In this document: one piece after another, positions 1 to 8,808 of the stretch | How the letters are laid out: the number at the start of each line of letters is the position of its first letter | Numbering within the stretch: position 1 is the stretch's first letter | Assembly (NCBI GenBank): GCA_964529035.1 | Contig: CAZGUG010000001.1 | Span: 1 to 64,000 of the forward strand | Source of the DNA: CAZGUG01 sp964529035 | GTDB lineage: Bacteria > Bacillota > Clostridia > Ch29 | Length of the DNA stretch: 64,000 nt | Direction of reading: 5' to 3' | Notes under the pieces: generated by a model | What the model was told of the DNA's origin: nothing | Databases searched by the model: none | Seen by the model: only the letters and a program-made list of their open reading frames with translations | Position numbers and translations under genes: made by a program

Positions 1-61
1 CTAATTACAAGTCACAAACGATATTTCCGATATAAAACAACCAGAGCTAAGGGGTGATTTT

Positions 62-625
62 ATGGCCGGTAAAGGTTTGGAGAAAAAGGAAAGGCAAAAA
101 AGCCTCTCCGAAAAGATCAGGAAGGATCCCTTTTTAACAGATGAAGAGCTCAGCGAGCATTTCGAAGTGAGCATACAAACCATAAGACTGGACAGACTGG
201 AGCTTGGGATCCCCGAGCTGAGGGAGAGAATTAAAAGCGTGGCAGAGGGTACATACGCAAAGGTAAGAACCATATCCGGCAAGGAAATTGTCGGGGAACT
301 TCTAGATATAGACCTGGGCAAAAAGGGTATTTCAATGCTTGAGACCGATGATACGATGGCCTTCGAAAAAACCAATATAGTCAGGGGACAGTTCATATAC
401 GCACAGGCGGAATCCCTTGCCATAGCGGTAATCGACGCCGATGTGGCGCTGATTGGGGTAGCCAATATTAAATATAAACAACCGGTAAGGTCCGGACAGA
501 AACTGGTAGCCCAGGCGGATATAATCAAACGCCGAGGCAATAAATTCTTTATTTGGGTAAGGATAAAGCTGAAAATGCAGGAAGTGTTCAGGGGAAAGTT
601 TATTCTGGTTGCCTTGGATGAATGA
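62..625 (+). CDS. fapR: FapR, malonyl-CoA-responsive repressor of fatty-acid and phospholipid synthesis
   Basis: This 187-residue protein has the family's usual length and layout. A helix-turn-helix spans about residues 25-45 (LTDEELSEHF then SIQTIRLDR), and a hot-dog fold fills about residues 70-185. In the FapR family the N-terminal helix binds operators of fab/pls genes and the hot-dog domain binds malonyl-CoA, which releases the repressor. The gene heads plsX-fabH-fabK-fabD-fabG, as in Bacillus, so it probably represses its own operon. The ATG follows AAGGGGTGAT. I saw no clear match to the Bacillus FapR operator in the 61 bases upstream, but the true promoter may lie outside the window. 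Confidence 0.95.
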   Translation: MAGKGLEKKERQKSLSEKIRKDPFLTDEELSEHFEVSIQTIRLDRLELGIPELRERIKSVAEGTYAKVRTISGKEIVGELLDIDLGKKGISMLETDDTMAFEKTNIVRGQFIYAQAESLAIAVIDADVALIGVANIKYKQPVRSGQKLVAQADIIKRRGNKFFIWVRIKLKMQEVFRGKFILVALDE

Positions 626-640
626 GGGAGGTAAAGGGAT

Positions 641-1639
641 ATGAGAATTGCGGTTGACGCCATGGGCGGCGATTATGCGCCGGATGAAATTGTCAAAGGC
701 TGCATAAGGGCATTAAAACGTAAAGAGAACCTGCAGCTTGTTATAGTCGGCAGGCGGGAGAGTATAAAGCATATGCTGGAGGGGTACGATACTCCAAGAG
801 TTACCATAATTAACGCCGGCGAAACAATAGGCAGCGACGAACCGCCGGTGGCCGCCATCAGGAGAAAAAAGGATTCATCCATGGTACTGGGGATGGAGGC
901 GGTTAAGGAAAGAAAAGCGGATGCTTTCATTTCGGCGGGCAATACCGGCGCTCTTCTGGCGGGTGCCCTTTTGAAGATAGGCAGGATAAAGGGAATAGAC
1001 CGCCCGGCACTGGCTCCAGTAATCCCCACCGCCAAAGACGGCGCAATGCTTATAGACGCCGGTGCCAACGCGGACTGCAAGCCCGTGAACCTTCTGCAGT
1101 TTGGCATGATGGGTTCCGCCTACATGAGCGGTGTAATGGGCATATCAAAACCCCGGGTTGCGCTGGTAAACATCGGTACCGAAGAGGGAAAGGGAAATGC
1201 CCTGGTAAAGGATGCCTACGACCTTATGAAGGGTTCGGGGCTGAATTTTGTTGGAAATATAGAGGCGAGAAGCATTCCTGAGGGTGCAGCCGACGTACTG
1301 GTTTGTGACGGGTTTGTTGGAAACGTGGTTTTAAAGCTTACCGAAGGCTTGGCTATGTCACTTTTTGGACAGCTTAAGAAGGAGTTTGCTGCCGGATTAG
1401 CCTCAAAAATGGCGGCGGCGGTTTTAAGACCCGGGCTTAAAAGGTTTAAGGACAGGATGGATTATAAAAAGTACGGAGGAGCGCCGTTTCTAGGCGTTGC
1501 GGGGGGCTGTATAAAGGCCCACGGCAGTTCGGATGCCCTGGCAATAGAAAATGCAATAATGCAGGCTGTAAGGTTTGTGGAAAACAGGGTGGAAGAAAAA
1601 ATAACAAGGGCTGTAAAAATGGAGGAAAACGATGACTAA
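641..1639 (+). CDS. plsX: PlsX, phosphate acyltransferase
   Basis: The family converts acyl-ACP and phosphate to acyl-phosphate, the acyl donor for PlsY in the first step of phospholipid synthesis; it is a peripheral membrane enzyme. The 332-residue length is typical. The N-terminal DAMGGD signature (residues 6-11), the SAGNTGALLAGA segment and the VCDGFVGNV segment are all present. The ATG sits behind GGGAGGTAAAGG, 15 bases after fapR. The stop codon overlaps the fabH start by 8 bases, which suggests translational coupling. Confidence 0.96.
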   Translation: MRIAVDAMGGDYAPDEIVKGCIRALKRKENLQLVIVGRRESIKHMLEGYDTPRVTIINAGETIGSDEPPVAAIRRKKDSSMVLGMEAVKERKADAFISAGNTGALLAGALLKIGRIKGIDRPALAPVIPTAKDGAMLIDAGANADCKPVNLLQFGMMGSAYMSGVMGISKPRVALVNIGTEEGKGNALVKDAYDLMKGSGLNFVGNIEARSIPEGAADVLVCDGFVGNVVLKLTEGLAMSLFGQLKKEFAAGLASKMAAAVLRPGLKRFKDRMDYKKYGGAPFLGVAGGCIKAHGSSDALAIENAIMQAVRFVENRVEEKITRAVKMEENDD

Positions 1640-2627
1640 AAAATTAAAGCCGGTTGGTATAGTCGGAACCGGCAGATGCCTTCCGGATAGAATACTAAGC
1701 AATTATGACCTGGAAAGAATAGTGGATACAAGCGATGAATGGATAAGAACCAGAACCGGCATTTCAGAGCGCAGGGTAAGCAATACCGATACCGCCACAT
1801 CCGATCTTGCCACCACTGCTGCAAAAAGGGCCATGGAGGATGCAGGGGTTAAGCCGGAAGAGATTGATATGATTATAGTGGCTACGGTGACACCGGATAT
1901 GGCTTTCCCGTCTACTGCCTGTATAGTCCAGTCAAACATAGGAGCCGAGAATGCTGCGGCCTATGATATAGAGGCTGCGTGTACCGGGTTCATATACGGG
2001 CTTTCGATAGCGGAAAAGTTCATCACAACCGGTGACGCCGGTACGGTTCTGATAATTGGGGCGGAAACGCTTTCCAAAATATGCAACTGGAAGGACAGGA
2101 ATACATGCGTATTATTCGGCGATGGCGCAGGGGCGGCCATTTTAAGGGAAGTCAAAGAGGGAGAAGGCATACTTGCATGTGCACTGGGTGCCGAAGGCTG
2201 GAAGGGCCAGGTTCTTACACTGCCGGCCGGGGGATCCAGGATGCCGGCCAGTGTTGAAACCATTAATGAAGGAAAGCATTTCATACATATGGACGGCGGT
2301 GAAGTGTATAAGTTTGCAGTCGGTATAATGCCGAAGGCTACCATTAAGGTAATTGAAAAGGCGGGACTTGCACTGGGGGATATTGACTTTGTTGTACCCC
2401 ACCAGGCGAATATCAGAATAGTAGAATCCGCAGCCAAGAGGTTAAGGCTTGACAGCAAAAAGATGTACGTTAACCTGGACAAATACGGCAACATGTCCTC
2501 GGCCTCGGTACCGGTGGCACTTGATGAAGCACTGGAACAGGGACTTATAAGAAAAGGAGACTGTGTCGTGCTGGTAGGGTTCGGAGCAGGGCTTACCTGG
2601 GGTTCCTGTGTCATGAAATGGTGCTAA
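1632..2627 (+). CDS. fabH: FabH, beta-ketoacyl-ACP synthase III
   Basis: FabH condenses a short acyl-CoA primer with malonyl-ACP to start fatty-acid elongation. The 331-residue protein has the Cys-His-Asn triad at C117 (EAACTGF), H257 (VPHQAN) and N287 (KYGN). The glycine-rich FGDGAGA loop and the C-terminal GFGAGLTWG are also typical. It starts inside the 3' end of plsX, with GGAGG just upstream, and is followed by fabK. Whether it prefers branched or straight primers cannot be read from the sequence. Confidence 0.96.
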   Translation: MTKKLKPVGIVGTGRCLPDRILSNYDLERIVDTSDEWIRTRTGISERRVSNTDTATSDLATTAAKRAMEDAGVKPEEIDMIIVATVTPDMAFPSTACIVQSNIGAENAAAYDIEAACTGFIYGLSIAEKFITTGDAGTVLIIGAETLSKICNWKDRNTCVLFGDGAGAAILREVKEGEGILACALGAEGWKGQVLTLPAGGSRMPASVETINEGKHFIHMDGGEVYKFAVGIMPKATIKVIEKAGLALGDIDFVVPHQANIRIVESAAKRLRLDSKKMYVNLDKYGNMSSASVPVALDEALEQGLIRKGDCVVLVGFGAGLTWGSCVMKWC

Positions 2628-2658
2628 AGGACCCAATATTGGAATGGGAGTGGTGAAA

Positions 2659-3606
2659 ATGATACATACTAGGATATGTGAAATATTAGAAATCGAGCAT
2701 CCAATTCTTCAGGGGGGCATGGCATGGGTGGCTACCGCGGAACTGGCGGCGGCGGTGTCCAATGCCGGGGGGCTTGGTATTATAGGTGCGGGAAACGCAC
2801 CGGCAGAGATTGTGGAAAGGGAAATCCGGAAGGCAGCGGAACTTACCGACAAACCCTTCGGGGTAAATGTAATGCTACTTTCCCCCTTTGTAAACGAGGT
2901 CATGGATGTAATACTAAAACACAAAGTGAAGACGGTGACTACCGGCGCGGGCAATCCCGGCAGGTACATTGGGGAATTAAAGAGGCAGGGTATTAAGGTT
3001 ATACCGGTTGTGCCAAGTACGGCCCTGGCAAAACGGATGCAGGCCCTGGGTGCCGACGCACTTATAGCTGAAGGGACCGAGGCCGGAGGACATATCGGTG
3101 AACTCACTACCATGTGTCTTACACCGCAGGTTGTGGATGCGGTGGACATACCGGTTATTGCCGCCGGTGGTGTGGCGGACGGCAGGGGACTGGCGGCGGC
3201 TTTTGCCCTTGGGGCCGAAGGGGTGCAAATGGGTACCCGTTTTGTTTGTTCTAAGGAATGTATTGTACATCAAAATTATAAGAATGCGCTGCTTAAGGCA
3301 AAGGACAGGGATGCGGTGGTAACCGGCAGAAGTACCGGTCATCCGGTAAGATGCCTCAGAAACAAACTTACCCGGGAATTTGACATATTGGAAAAATCAG
3401 GAATAATGCCTGAGGAGCTGGAAAAACTGGGTGCAGGGAAGCTGCGGGAAGCGGCGGTGGAAGGAAGCATACAAAACGGTTCGGTTATGTCGGGCCAGAT
3501 AGCCGGTCTTATTAATGATATTAAACCTGTTAAGGATATTATTGAACAAATCATTTCCGAGGCAAAAGAAGTGGTGATTAGCACAGGACGGATTTTTGGG
3601 AGGTAA
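2659..3606 (+). CDS. fabK: FabK, FMN-dependent enoyl-ACP reductase II
   Basis: FabK performs the last reduction of each elongation cycle with NAD(P)H and flavin, and it replaces the triclosan-sensitive FabI. The protein is a TIM-barrel of the nitronate monooxygenase/FabK superfamily: QGGMAW near the start, AAGGVADGRG and GVQMGTRF in the flavin phosphate-binding half. I place the start at the ATG at 2659, giving 315 residues beginning MIHTRICE. It has a GGAG eight bases upstream and matches family N-termini; an in-frame ATG at 2644 has no good site. The position between fabH and fabD supports FabK over a nitronate monooxygenase. Confidence 0.92.
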   Translation: MIHTRICEILEIEHPILQGGMAWVATAELAAAVSNAGGLGIIGAGNAPAEIVEREIRKAAELTDKPFGVNVMLLSPFVNEVMDVILKHKVKTVTTGAGNPGRYIGELKRQGIKVIPVVPSTALAKRMQALGADALIAEGTEAGGHIGELTTMCLTPQVVDAVDIPVIAAGGVADGRGLAAAFALGAEGVQMGTRFVCSKECIVHQNYKNALLKAKDRDAVVTGRSTGHPVRCLRNKLTREFDILEKSGIMPEELEKLGAGKLREAAVEGSIQNGSVMSGQIAGLINDIKPVKDIIEQIISEAKEVVISTGRIFGR

Positions 3607-3609
3607 AAT

Positions 3610-4560
3610 ATGGGTAAAATAGCATATGTATTCCCGGGACAGGGAGCCCAGTATGTAGGTATGGGACAGGACTTGTACCAAAACCTTCCCGACGCGGCTG
3701 AAATTTTTGACAAAGCCGACGAAGTATTAGGATATGCCATCAGTAGAGTTATGTTTAAAGGACCCGAAACAAAACTCGGTGAGACCGAGGTTACACAGCC
3801 GGCAATACTCACCGTAAGCACCGCCATTCTGGAACAATTGACCGGGCATGGAATAAGACCGGACATAACGGCGGGCTTAAGCCTTGGCGAGTATTCCGCC
3901 CTTATTGCGGCGGGTTCGATGGAGTTTGAGGATGCGGTGGCATTGGTGGAGAAAAGGGGCAGGTACATGCAGAATGCAGTGCCGGTAAATACCGGCACCA
4001 TGGCTGCTATTATCGGCCTGGACAAAGAAGAGGTTATCGGGTGCTGTCAAAAAGCCTCGCATTTGGGTGTGGTGGAAGCAGCCAATTTCAACTGTTCATG
4101 CCAGACAGCCATATCCGGAGAAACAAGGGCGGTGGAAAGGGCGGTAGAAATAGCAAAGAGTATGGGTGCAAGAAGGGCGGTAGTACTTCAGGTAAGCGCC
4201 CCGTTTCACTGCAGTCTTCTGAAACCGGTGGGGGCGCAGCTAAAAGGAGAACTGGACAGCATTGCAATAAAGGATGCGGCAATCCCGGTGGTGGCAAACG
4301 TAACCGCTTTGGAAGAAACCGACAGCGGCACCATCAAGCAAAACCTGATAAAACAGGTCAGCAGTCCCGTATTATGGGAAGAAAGCGTAAGACGCATGCT
4401 GGCCCTGGGAGTTGATACCTTTGTGGAAATTGGGCCGGGGAAGACGCTGACCGGCTTTATCAGGAAAATTGACAAAGGGGCAAATGTAATGAATATCGGG
4501 GATATGGAAACACTGGAAAAGGCCCTTGAAAAACTGGAGGGGATAAAATGTTTGAGTTAG
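3610..4560 (+). CDS. fabD: FabD, malonyl-CoA:ACP transacylase
   Basis: FabD moves malonyl from CoA to ACP and so feeds all elongation steps. The 316 residues include the QGAQ oxyanion segment (11-14), the nucleophile Ser91 in GLSLGEY and the partner His199 in SAPFHC. The residue before the nucleophile is Leu rather than the His of the common GHSLG form. The start lies 3 bases after fabK, within GGGAGGTAAAAT ATG. Its last 13 bases overlap fabG. Confidence 0.96.
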   Translation: MGKIAYVFPGQGAQYVGMGQDLYQNLPDAAEIFDKADEVLGYAISRVMFKGPETKLGETEVTQPAILTVSTAILEQLTGHGIRPDITAGLSLGEYSALIAAGSMEFEDAVALVEKRGRYMQNAVPVNTGTMAAIIGLDKEEVIGCCQKASHLGVVEAANFNCSCQTAISGETRAVERAVEIAKSMGARRAVVLQVSAPFHCSLLKPVGAQLKGELDSIAIKDAAIPVVANVTALEETDSGTIKQNLIKQVSSPVLWEESVRRMLALGVDTFVEIGPGKTLTGFIRKIDKGANVMNIGDMETLEKALEKLEGIKCLS

Positions 4561-5294
4561 GCGGAAAGACCGCCATTGTTACGGGAGGGTCCAGGGGCAT
4601 TGGCCGGTCGGTGGCGCTATGTCTCGCAAAACTTGGGGCGAACGTGGCAGTAAACTATGCGAAAAATTCCGAGGCTGCTGAAGAAGTGGTCCGGGAAATA
4701 AAAGCCCTTGGGGTGGATGCCGCGGCCTATGCTGCAGACGTGGCGGTTTCAGAAGCTGCAAATAGCCTTGTTGAAAGCACAATTAAGCGGTTTAAAAGGG
4801 TGGATATACTGGTAAACAGTGCCGGTATTAACCGGGACGCGCTGCTGTTAAGAATGAAGGACGAGGACTGGCAGAGGGTCATCGGGACAAATCTTTCGGG
4901 AGTATTCAACTGCACGAGGGCGGCGGCCCGTATAATGGTAAAGCAAAGACATGGCAGGATAATCAATATTTCATCGGTGGTAGGTATAAGGGGCAATGCC
5001 GGCCAGGCCAATTACAGTGCATCCAAGGCGGGAGTTATAGGTTTCACAAAGGCGGTGTCAAAGGAACTGGGAAGAAGGGGGATTACGGTAAACGCCATTG
5101 CCCCGGGCTATATTGAGACCGATATGACCGATAAACTGCCCAAAAACGTAAAGGAAGAGATGTTAAAGAGGGTGGTGCTGGGAAGACCGGGTACTCCTGA
5201 GGATGTGGCATGGCTTGCGGCTTTTTTATGCAGCGACCCTGCTTCATATATCACCGGACAAATAATAGGCGTTGACGGTGGAATTGTTATGTAA
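4548..5294 (+). CDS. fabG: FabG, 3-oxoacyl-ACP reductase
   Basis: FabG is an NADPH-dependent short-chain dehydrogenase that reduces beta-ketoacyl-ACP. The 248-residue protein carries the cofactor loop TGGSRGIG (residues 12-19), NSAG (90-93) and the catalytic set N115, S143, Y156 and K160 (YSASK). The C-terminal GVDGG is typical. It starts inside fabD behind GGAGG, which again suggests coupled translation. Its last 20 or so bases appear to hold a promoter for acpP. Confidence 0.96.
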   Translation: MFELGGKTAIVTGGSRGIGRSVALCLAKLGANVAVNYAKNSEAAEEVVREIKALGVDAAAYAADVAVSEAANSLVESTIKRFKRVDILVNSAGINRDALLLRMKDEDWQRVIGTNLSGVFNCTRAAARIMVKQRHGRIINISSVVGIRGNAGQANYSASKAGVIGFTKAVSKELGRRGITVNAIAPGYIETDMTDKLPKNVKEEMLKRVVLGRPGTPEDVAWLAAFLCSDPASYITGQIIGVDGGIVM

Positions 5295-5300
5295 TATATT
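5272..5300 (+). promoter_or_regulatory. Likely sigma-A promoter for acpP inside the end of fabG
   Basis: TTGACG at 5272-5277, a 17-base spacer, and TATATT at 5295-5300. Each hexamer matches consensus at five of six positions. Initiation would fall near 5307, about 23 bases before the strong acpP ribosome binding site. It would let acyl carrier protein be made in excess over the enzymes upstream. The call rests on sequence alone. Confidence 0.45.
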
Positions 5301-5341
5301 TAATATATATTTTATAGCTGTTCCTGGAAGGAGGTGACATG

Positions 5342-5569
5342 ATGATTTTTGATAAGGTTAAAGAGATAATTGCAGATCAATTGGGCATAGACGAAGAGGA
5401 GATAGTCAGCGATGCTTCCTTCATAGACGATTTGGGTGCAGATTCCCTGGACCTGGTTGAACTGATAATGGCTTTGGAAGAAGAGTTTGATATGGAGATA
5501 CCCGATGAGGATGCTGAAAAAATCAGTACCGTCGGGGATGCGGTGGATTACATAAAAAATAACAGCTAA
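5342..5569 (+). CDS. acpP: Acyl carrier protein
   Basis: This 75-residue acidic four-helix protein has the phosphopantetheine attachment site LGADSLDLVE, with Ser35 as the modified residue. It carries acyl intermediates among FabH, FabG, FabK and FabF. The ribosome binding site AAGGAGGTGAC is very strong. Two adjacent ATGs (5339 and 5342) are possible; the second has the better spacing and gives MIFDKVKE. A probable own promoter lies in fabG, and a long hairpin follows the stop. Confidence 0.97.
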   Translation: MIFDKVKEIIADQLGIDEEEIVSDASFIDDLGADSLDLVELIMALEEEFDMEIPDEDAEKISTVGDAVDYIKNNS

Positions 5570-5573
5570 GCAA

Positions 5574-5605
5574 AAAGTCCCGATTGAAATCGGGACTTTC
5601 TTGAG
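5574..5605 (+). terminator. Hairpin after acpP, weak intrinsic terminator or attenuator
   Basis: AAAGTCCCGATT at 5574-5585 is the exact reverse complement of 5588-5599, giving an 11-bp stem with a TGAA loop. The tail is CTTGAG after the stem's own TTT, so the U-tract is poor. It may reduce rather than stop readthrough into fabF, or protect the acpP message from the 3' side. Confidence 0.65.
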
Positions 5606-5670
5606 TAAACTTCAAATCGATTGGATTTGTTAATATACACTTAGATATATTCAGTTAGGAGGTCACCGGA

Positions 5671-6909
5671 TTGGAAAAAAGAGTTGTAGTTACAGGAATG
5701 GGAGCGGTAACTCCCGTTGGATTGGGAAAGGACAGGTTCTGGTCCGCGGTAAAGGACGGGGTATCCGGTATAGGTGAAATAACCAAGTTCGATTCCAGTG
5801 GTTTTGACAGCAAAATAGCTGCAGAGGTTAAGGGTTTCGTACCCTCTGATTTTATTGATAGGAAGGAAGCAAGAAGAATGGACACCTTTACCCAGTACGC
5901 AATAGCCGGAGCCAAAATGGCTGTGGAAGACGGTATGATAGACATGGACCGGATTGACAAAAATAAGCTGGGAGTGGTGCTGGGTTCCGGAATTGGCGGG
6001 ATAGAAACGCTGGAAAACCAGTTCAGGGTAATATTCGAGAAGGGCCCTTCCAGGATAAGCCCCTTTTTCATACCAATGATGATTTCCAATATGGCGGCGG
6101 GGCAGGTATCAATAGTATTTGGAGCAAGGGGGCCCAATGAAACGGTAGTTACCGCCTGTGCTTCGGGAACAAATGCAATAGGTGACGCCTACAGGATAAT
6201 CCAGCGGGGAGATGCGGATATGGTGATTACAGGAGGCAGTGAGGCTGCCGTGACTCCTATTGCCGTGGCAGGCTTTTGTTCAATGAAGGCACTGTCAACC
6301 AGGAATAATGACCCCCAGGGTGCCAGCAGGCCCTTTGACAGTGACAGGGACGGATTTGTGCTGGGGGAGGGTTCGGGAATTTTAATCCTGGAAGAACTGG
6401 AGCATGCACAAAAAAGAGGGGCAAGGATTTATGCGGAAGTTGCAGGTTACGGAATGACCGCCGATGCCCATCATATAACCGCACCGGCACCGGGCGGAGC
6501 AGGGGCTGCCGCGGCTATGGAGCGGGTGATTGCGGATGCCGGTATATCCGCCGGGGACATAGACTATATAAACGCCCACGGGACGTCCACCGAATACAAC
6601 GACAAATTTGAAACCGAGGCAATAAAGCAGGTATTTGGAGAGCATGCCTTCAGGCTAGCCGTAAGCTCCACAAAGTCGGTAACGGGACACCTTCTGGGAG
6701 CCGCCGGGGGAGTGGAGGCTATAGCTGCGGTAATGGCGATATACGAAGGATTTGTACCGCCCACAATAAATTACAATACGCCGGACCCCGAATGTGACTT
6801 GAATTATGTTCCCAACAGGGGCGAGAAAAGAGATATAGACTATGCCATATCCAATTCCCTCGGATTTGGAGGCCAAAACGCCAGCATATGTTTCAAAAGG
6901 TTCAAGTAA
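5671..6909 (+). CDS. fabF: FabF, beta-ketoacyl-ACP synthase II
   Basis: FabF catalyses the chain-elongating condensation of acyl-ACP with malonyl-ACP. The 412-residue protein has the Cys-His-His triad C163 (TACASGT), H303 (NAHGTST) and H340 (TGHLLGAAGG), plus K335. The start is TTG at 5671, behind TAGGAGGT at the proper distance; no ATG fits. It is separated from acpP by 100 bases holding a hairpin and no clear promoter, so it may be read through from acpP. Confidence 0.96.
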   Translation: MEKRVVVTGMGAVTPVGLGKDRFWSAVKDGVSGIGEITKFDSSGFDSKIAAEVKGFVPSDFIDRKEARRMDTFTQYAIAGAKMAVEDGMIDMDRIDKNKLGVVLGSGIGGIETLENQFRVIFEKGPSRISPFFIPMMISNMAAGQVSIVFGARGPNETVVTACASGTNAIGDAYRIIQRGDADMVITGGSEAAVTPIAVAGFCSMKALSTRNNDPQGASRPFDSDRDGFVLGEGSGILILEELEHAQKRGARIYAEVAGYGMTADAHHITAPAPGGAGAAAAMERVIADAGISAGDIDYINAHGTSTEYNDKFETEAIKQVFGEHAFRLAVSSTKSVTGHLLGAAGGVEAIAAVMAIYEGFVPPTINYNTPDPECDLNYVPNRGEKRDIDYAISNSLGFGGQNASICFKRFK

Positions 6910-6945
6910 CGGCAACTATTTTGTGTTTGGTTTTTTGCTGCTAAA

Positions 6946-6957
6946 ATGTGCTATAAT
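6946..6957 (+). promoter_or_regulatory. Extended -10 promoter for rnc-smc-ftsY
   Basis: TATAAT at 6952-6957 is preceded by TGC (6949-6951), the extended -10 signature. The -35 region is poor (GGTTTT at 17 bases), which fits an extended -10 promoter. The same TGTGCTATAAT string occurs in the rplS promoter at 16964-16974. Confidence 0.6.
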
Positions 6958-7010
6958 ATTTAAAGGTGTATTTTTCCACAAATAAACCGGATTTCCGAGG
7001 GGTGTTGGCT

Positions 7011-7721
7011 TTGAGTATGGATGCCGAAAGGCTGGCAGAGCTTGACAGGCTGCAGGGAAGGCTTGGCTATCGGTACAAGGACAAAGGCCTGTTGAACGTT
7101 GCCCTGACCCACAGTTCCCATGCCAATGAAATGAACCTTTCGATGGAGCAGTATAATGAAAGGCTTGAGTTTTTGGGTGACGCGGTGCTTGAGATGATAA
7201 CAAGCGAACTTTTATACAACAGGTTTGAGGAATACCCGGAAGGGGTTCTTACGAAAATCAGGGCAGGCCTGGTGAACGGACAGGCCCTTGGAAGATATGC
7301 CAGAAAGCTGGGCCTGGGAAGATTCCTTTTGGTTGGGAAAGGGGAAAAGATAAGCGGTGGTAACGAAAGGGTGTCTGTACTTGCAGATGCCCTTGAGGCT
7401 GTGATAGGCTCAATTTATATTGACGGCGGGTACCGGGAGGCAAGTAAATTTGTCTGCAGGTATATAGAAAGCAGTTTACAAAGGCTTGAGGCCAGTGCTT
7501 TTGCACCCGACTGTAAAACAGCACTGCAGGAGAAGGTGCAGGCCAAAAGCGGCCTAAGGATAGAATACAGGCTGAAGGCCCAAAGTGGACCGGACCACGA
7601 TAAAACCTTCAGAGTACAGGTTTATATTGGGGATGTCTGCTATGCGGAAGGTATTGGTAAAAGCAAAAAGGAAGCCGAACAGGAGGCTGCAAAAAAGGCT
7701 TTAAGAAAGCTGGAGGGGTAA
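7011..7721 (+). CDS. rnc: Ribonuclease III
   Basis: RNase III cuts double-stranded RNA, including rRNA precursors. The catalytic domain carries the signature ERLEFLGDAVLE and the later ADALEAVIGSIYID. A double-stranded RNA binding domain occupies the C-terminal 70 or so residues (KTALQEKVQ to EAEQEAAKKAL). I choose TTG at 7011, giving 236 residues, because GAGGGG lies 8 bases upstream. The ATG at 7017 is further from that site, and an upstream GTG at 6966 has none. The rnc-smc-ftsY order is conserved in Bacillota. Confidence 0.95.
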   Translation: MSMDAERLAELDRLQGRLGYRYKDKGLLNVALTHSSHANEMNLSMEQYNERLEFLGDAVLEMITSELLYNRFEEYPEGVLTKIRAGLVNGQALGRYARKLGLGRFLLVGKGEKISGGNERVSVLADALEAVIGSIYIDGGYREASKFVCRYIESSLQRLEASAFAPDCKTALQEKVQAKSGLRIEYRLKAQSGPDHDKTFRVQVYIGDVCYAEGIGKSKKEAEQEAAKKALRKLEG

Positions 7722-7722
7722 T

Positions 7723-8793
7723 ATGCCTGAAAAATATTTAATAATCCCTTTCTTTATTCCCCACATCGGCTGCCCATACAAATGCATATTCTGCAGCCAG
7801 AAAAAAATAACGGGGCGGGAAAGCCCGGTTACGCCGGAGGATATTCTTCCGACAATACATAGATACCTAAAAACCCTGCCGCAGGACAGAAGAAAGGTTG
7901 AGATTGCATTTTACGGCGGCAGCTTCACGGGTATACCGGAAGACCTTCAGACTTCATTTTTGGAAGCAGCAGTCAGTGCAAAGTCCAGGGGTCTTGTAGA
8001 CGGGATAAGGCTGTCCACCAGGCCGGACTATATTGACAAAAGAATACTGGAAAGGCTTAAGAAATACAGGGTGGACGCTATAGAACTGGGAGTACAGTCC
8101 ATGGACAACCAAGTGCTGAAGAAAAGCCTCAGGGGTCACACGGCTGAGGATGTTTTGATTGCCTCAAAACTTATTCAGAGGGAAGGATTTGTTCTGGGGC
8201 TTCAAATGATGATAGGACTGCCCGGCTCAAACCTGAAAAAAGATATAGAAACCGCAAGGCAGATTTGCGAAATAAAGCCGCGGATGGTAAGAATATATCC
8301 CGCACTGGTAATAAGGGGCACCGCCCTTGAGGCACTGTATAAAAAAGGAAACTACAGGCCCCTTTCCCTGGAAAAGGCGGTTGATACATGCACGGTTCTG
8401 GCCGAAATGTTTATGAGGGAAAGCATCAGTATTATAAGAATGGGGCTACAGCCCACCGAACTGATAAACAAAGGCGGCGAGGTGGTAGCCGGTCCCTTTC
8501 ATGCTGCTTTCAGACAGCTTGTTGATTCCAGGCTGGTTAAAAAAGCAGTCAATAAGGCGATGGATCAAAGGGAGCTTGGCAGGGTACCGGCAATAACTGT
8601 TGAAGTAAGCCCCGGCACTGTTTCAGCACTGCAGGGAATCAAAAAAGAAAGCATTGCCGCCCTGTTGGAAGAATATCCGGGCCTTAGTATAAAAATAGTC
8701 CAAAACAGTGCCCTTGATAAAACAGTAATCAGATTTTTTTACGAAAGCTCAATGTTTGAAATAGACTATCGTGAAGTTTTAATAAAGGGTTGA
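7723..8793 (+). CDS. Radical SAM protein of the Elp3-like family, function unknown
   Basis: The 356-residue protein has an N-terminal CxxxCxxC cluster (C17, C21, C24 in GCPYKCIFC), which binds the 4Fe-4S centre and S-adenosylmethionine, and the FYGGSFTGIP strand typical of radical SAM barrels. The layout resembles Elp3-type and HemN-type SAM barrels, but there is no acetyltransferase domain. It lies one base after rnc and 15 bases before smc. Clostridial genomes often carry such a gene here. I do not know the substrate; a role in RNA modification is only a guess from Elp3 kinship. Confidence 0.8.
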   Translation: MPEKYLIIPFFIPHIGCPYKCIFCSQKKITGRESPVTPEDILPTIHRYLKTLPQDRRKVEIAFYGGSFTGIPEDLQTSFLEAAVSAKSRGLVDGIRLSTRPDYIDKRILERLKKYRVDAIELGVQSMDNQVLKKSLRGHTAEDVLIASKLIQREGFVLGLQMMIGLPGSNLKKDIETARQICEIKPRMVRIYPALVIRGTALEALYKKGNYRPLSLEKAVDTCTVLAEMFMRESISIIRMGLQPTELINKGGEVVAGPFHAAFRQLVDSRLVKKAVNKAMDQRELGRVPAITVEVSPGTVSALQGIKKESIAALLEEYPGLSIKIVQNSALDKTVIRFFYESSMFEIDYREVLIKG

Positions 8794-8808
8794 CCGGAGG
8801 TAACGCAT

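Noticed and set aside
1..61. A possible FapR operator or end of an rpmF gene before fapR
   Set aside because: No clear match to the Bacillus operator is visible, and the few bases before fapR do not give a recognisable protein end.
1961..2614. A 217-codon minus-strand frame opposite fabH
   Set aside because: It is a shadow frame with no initiation signal; fabH with its full catalytic triad explains the region.
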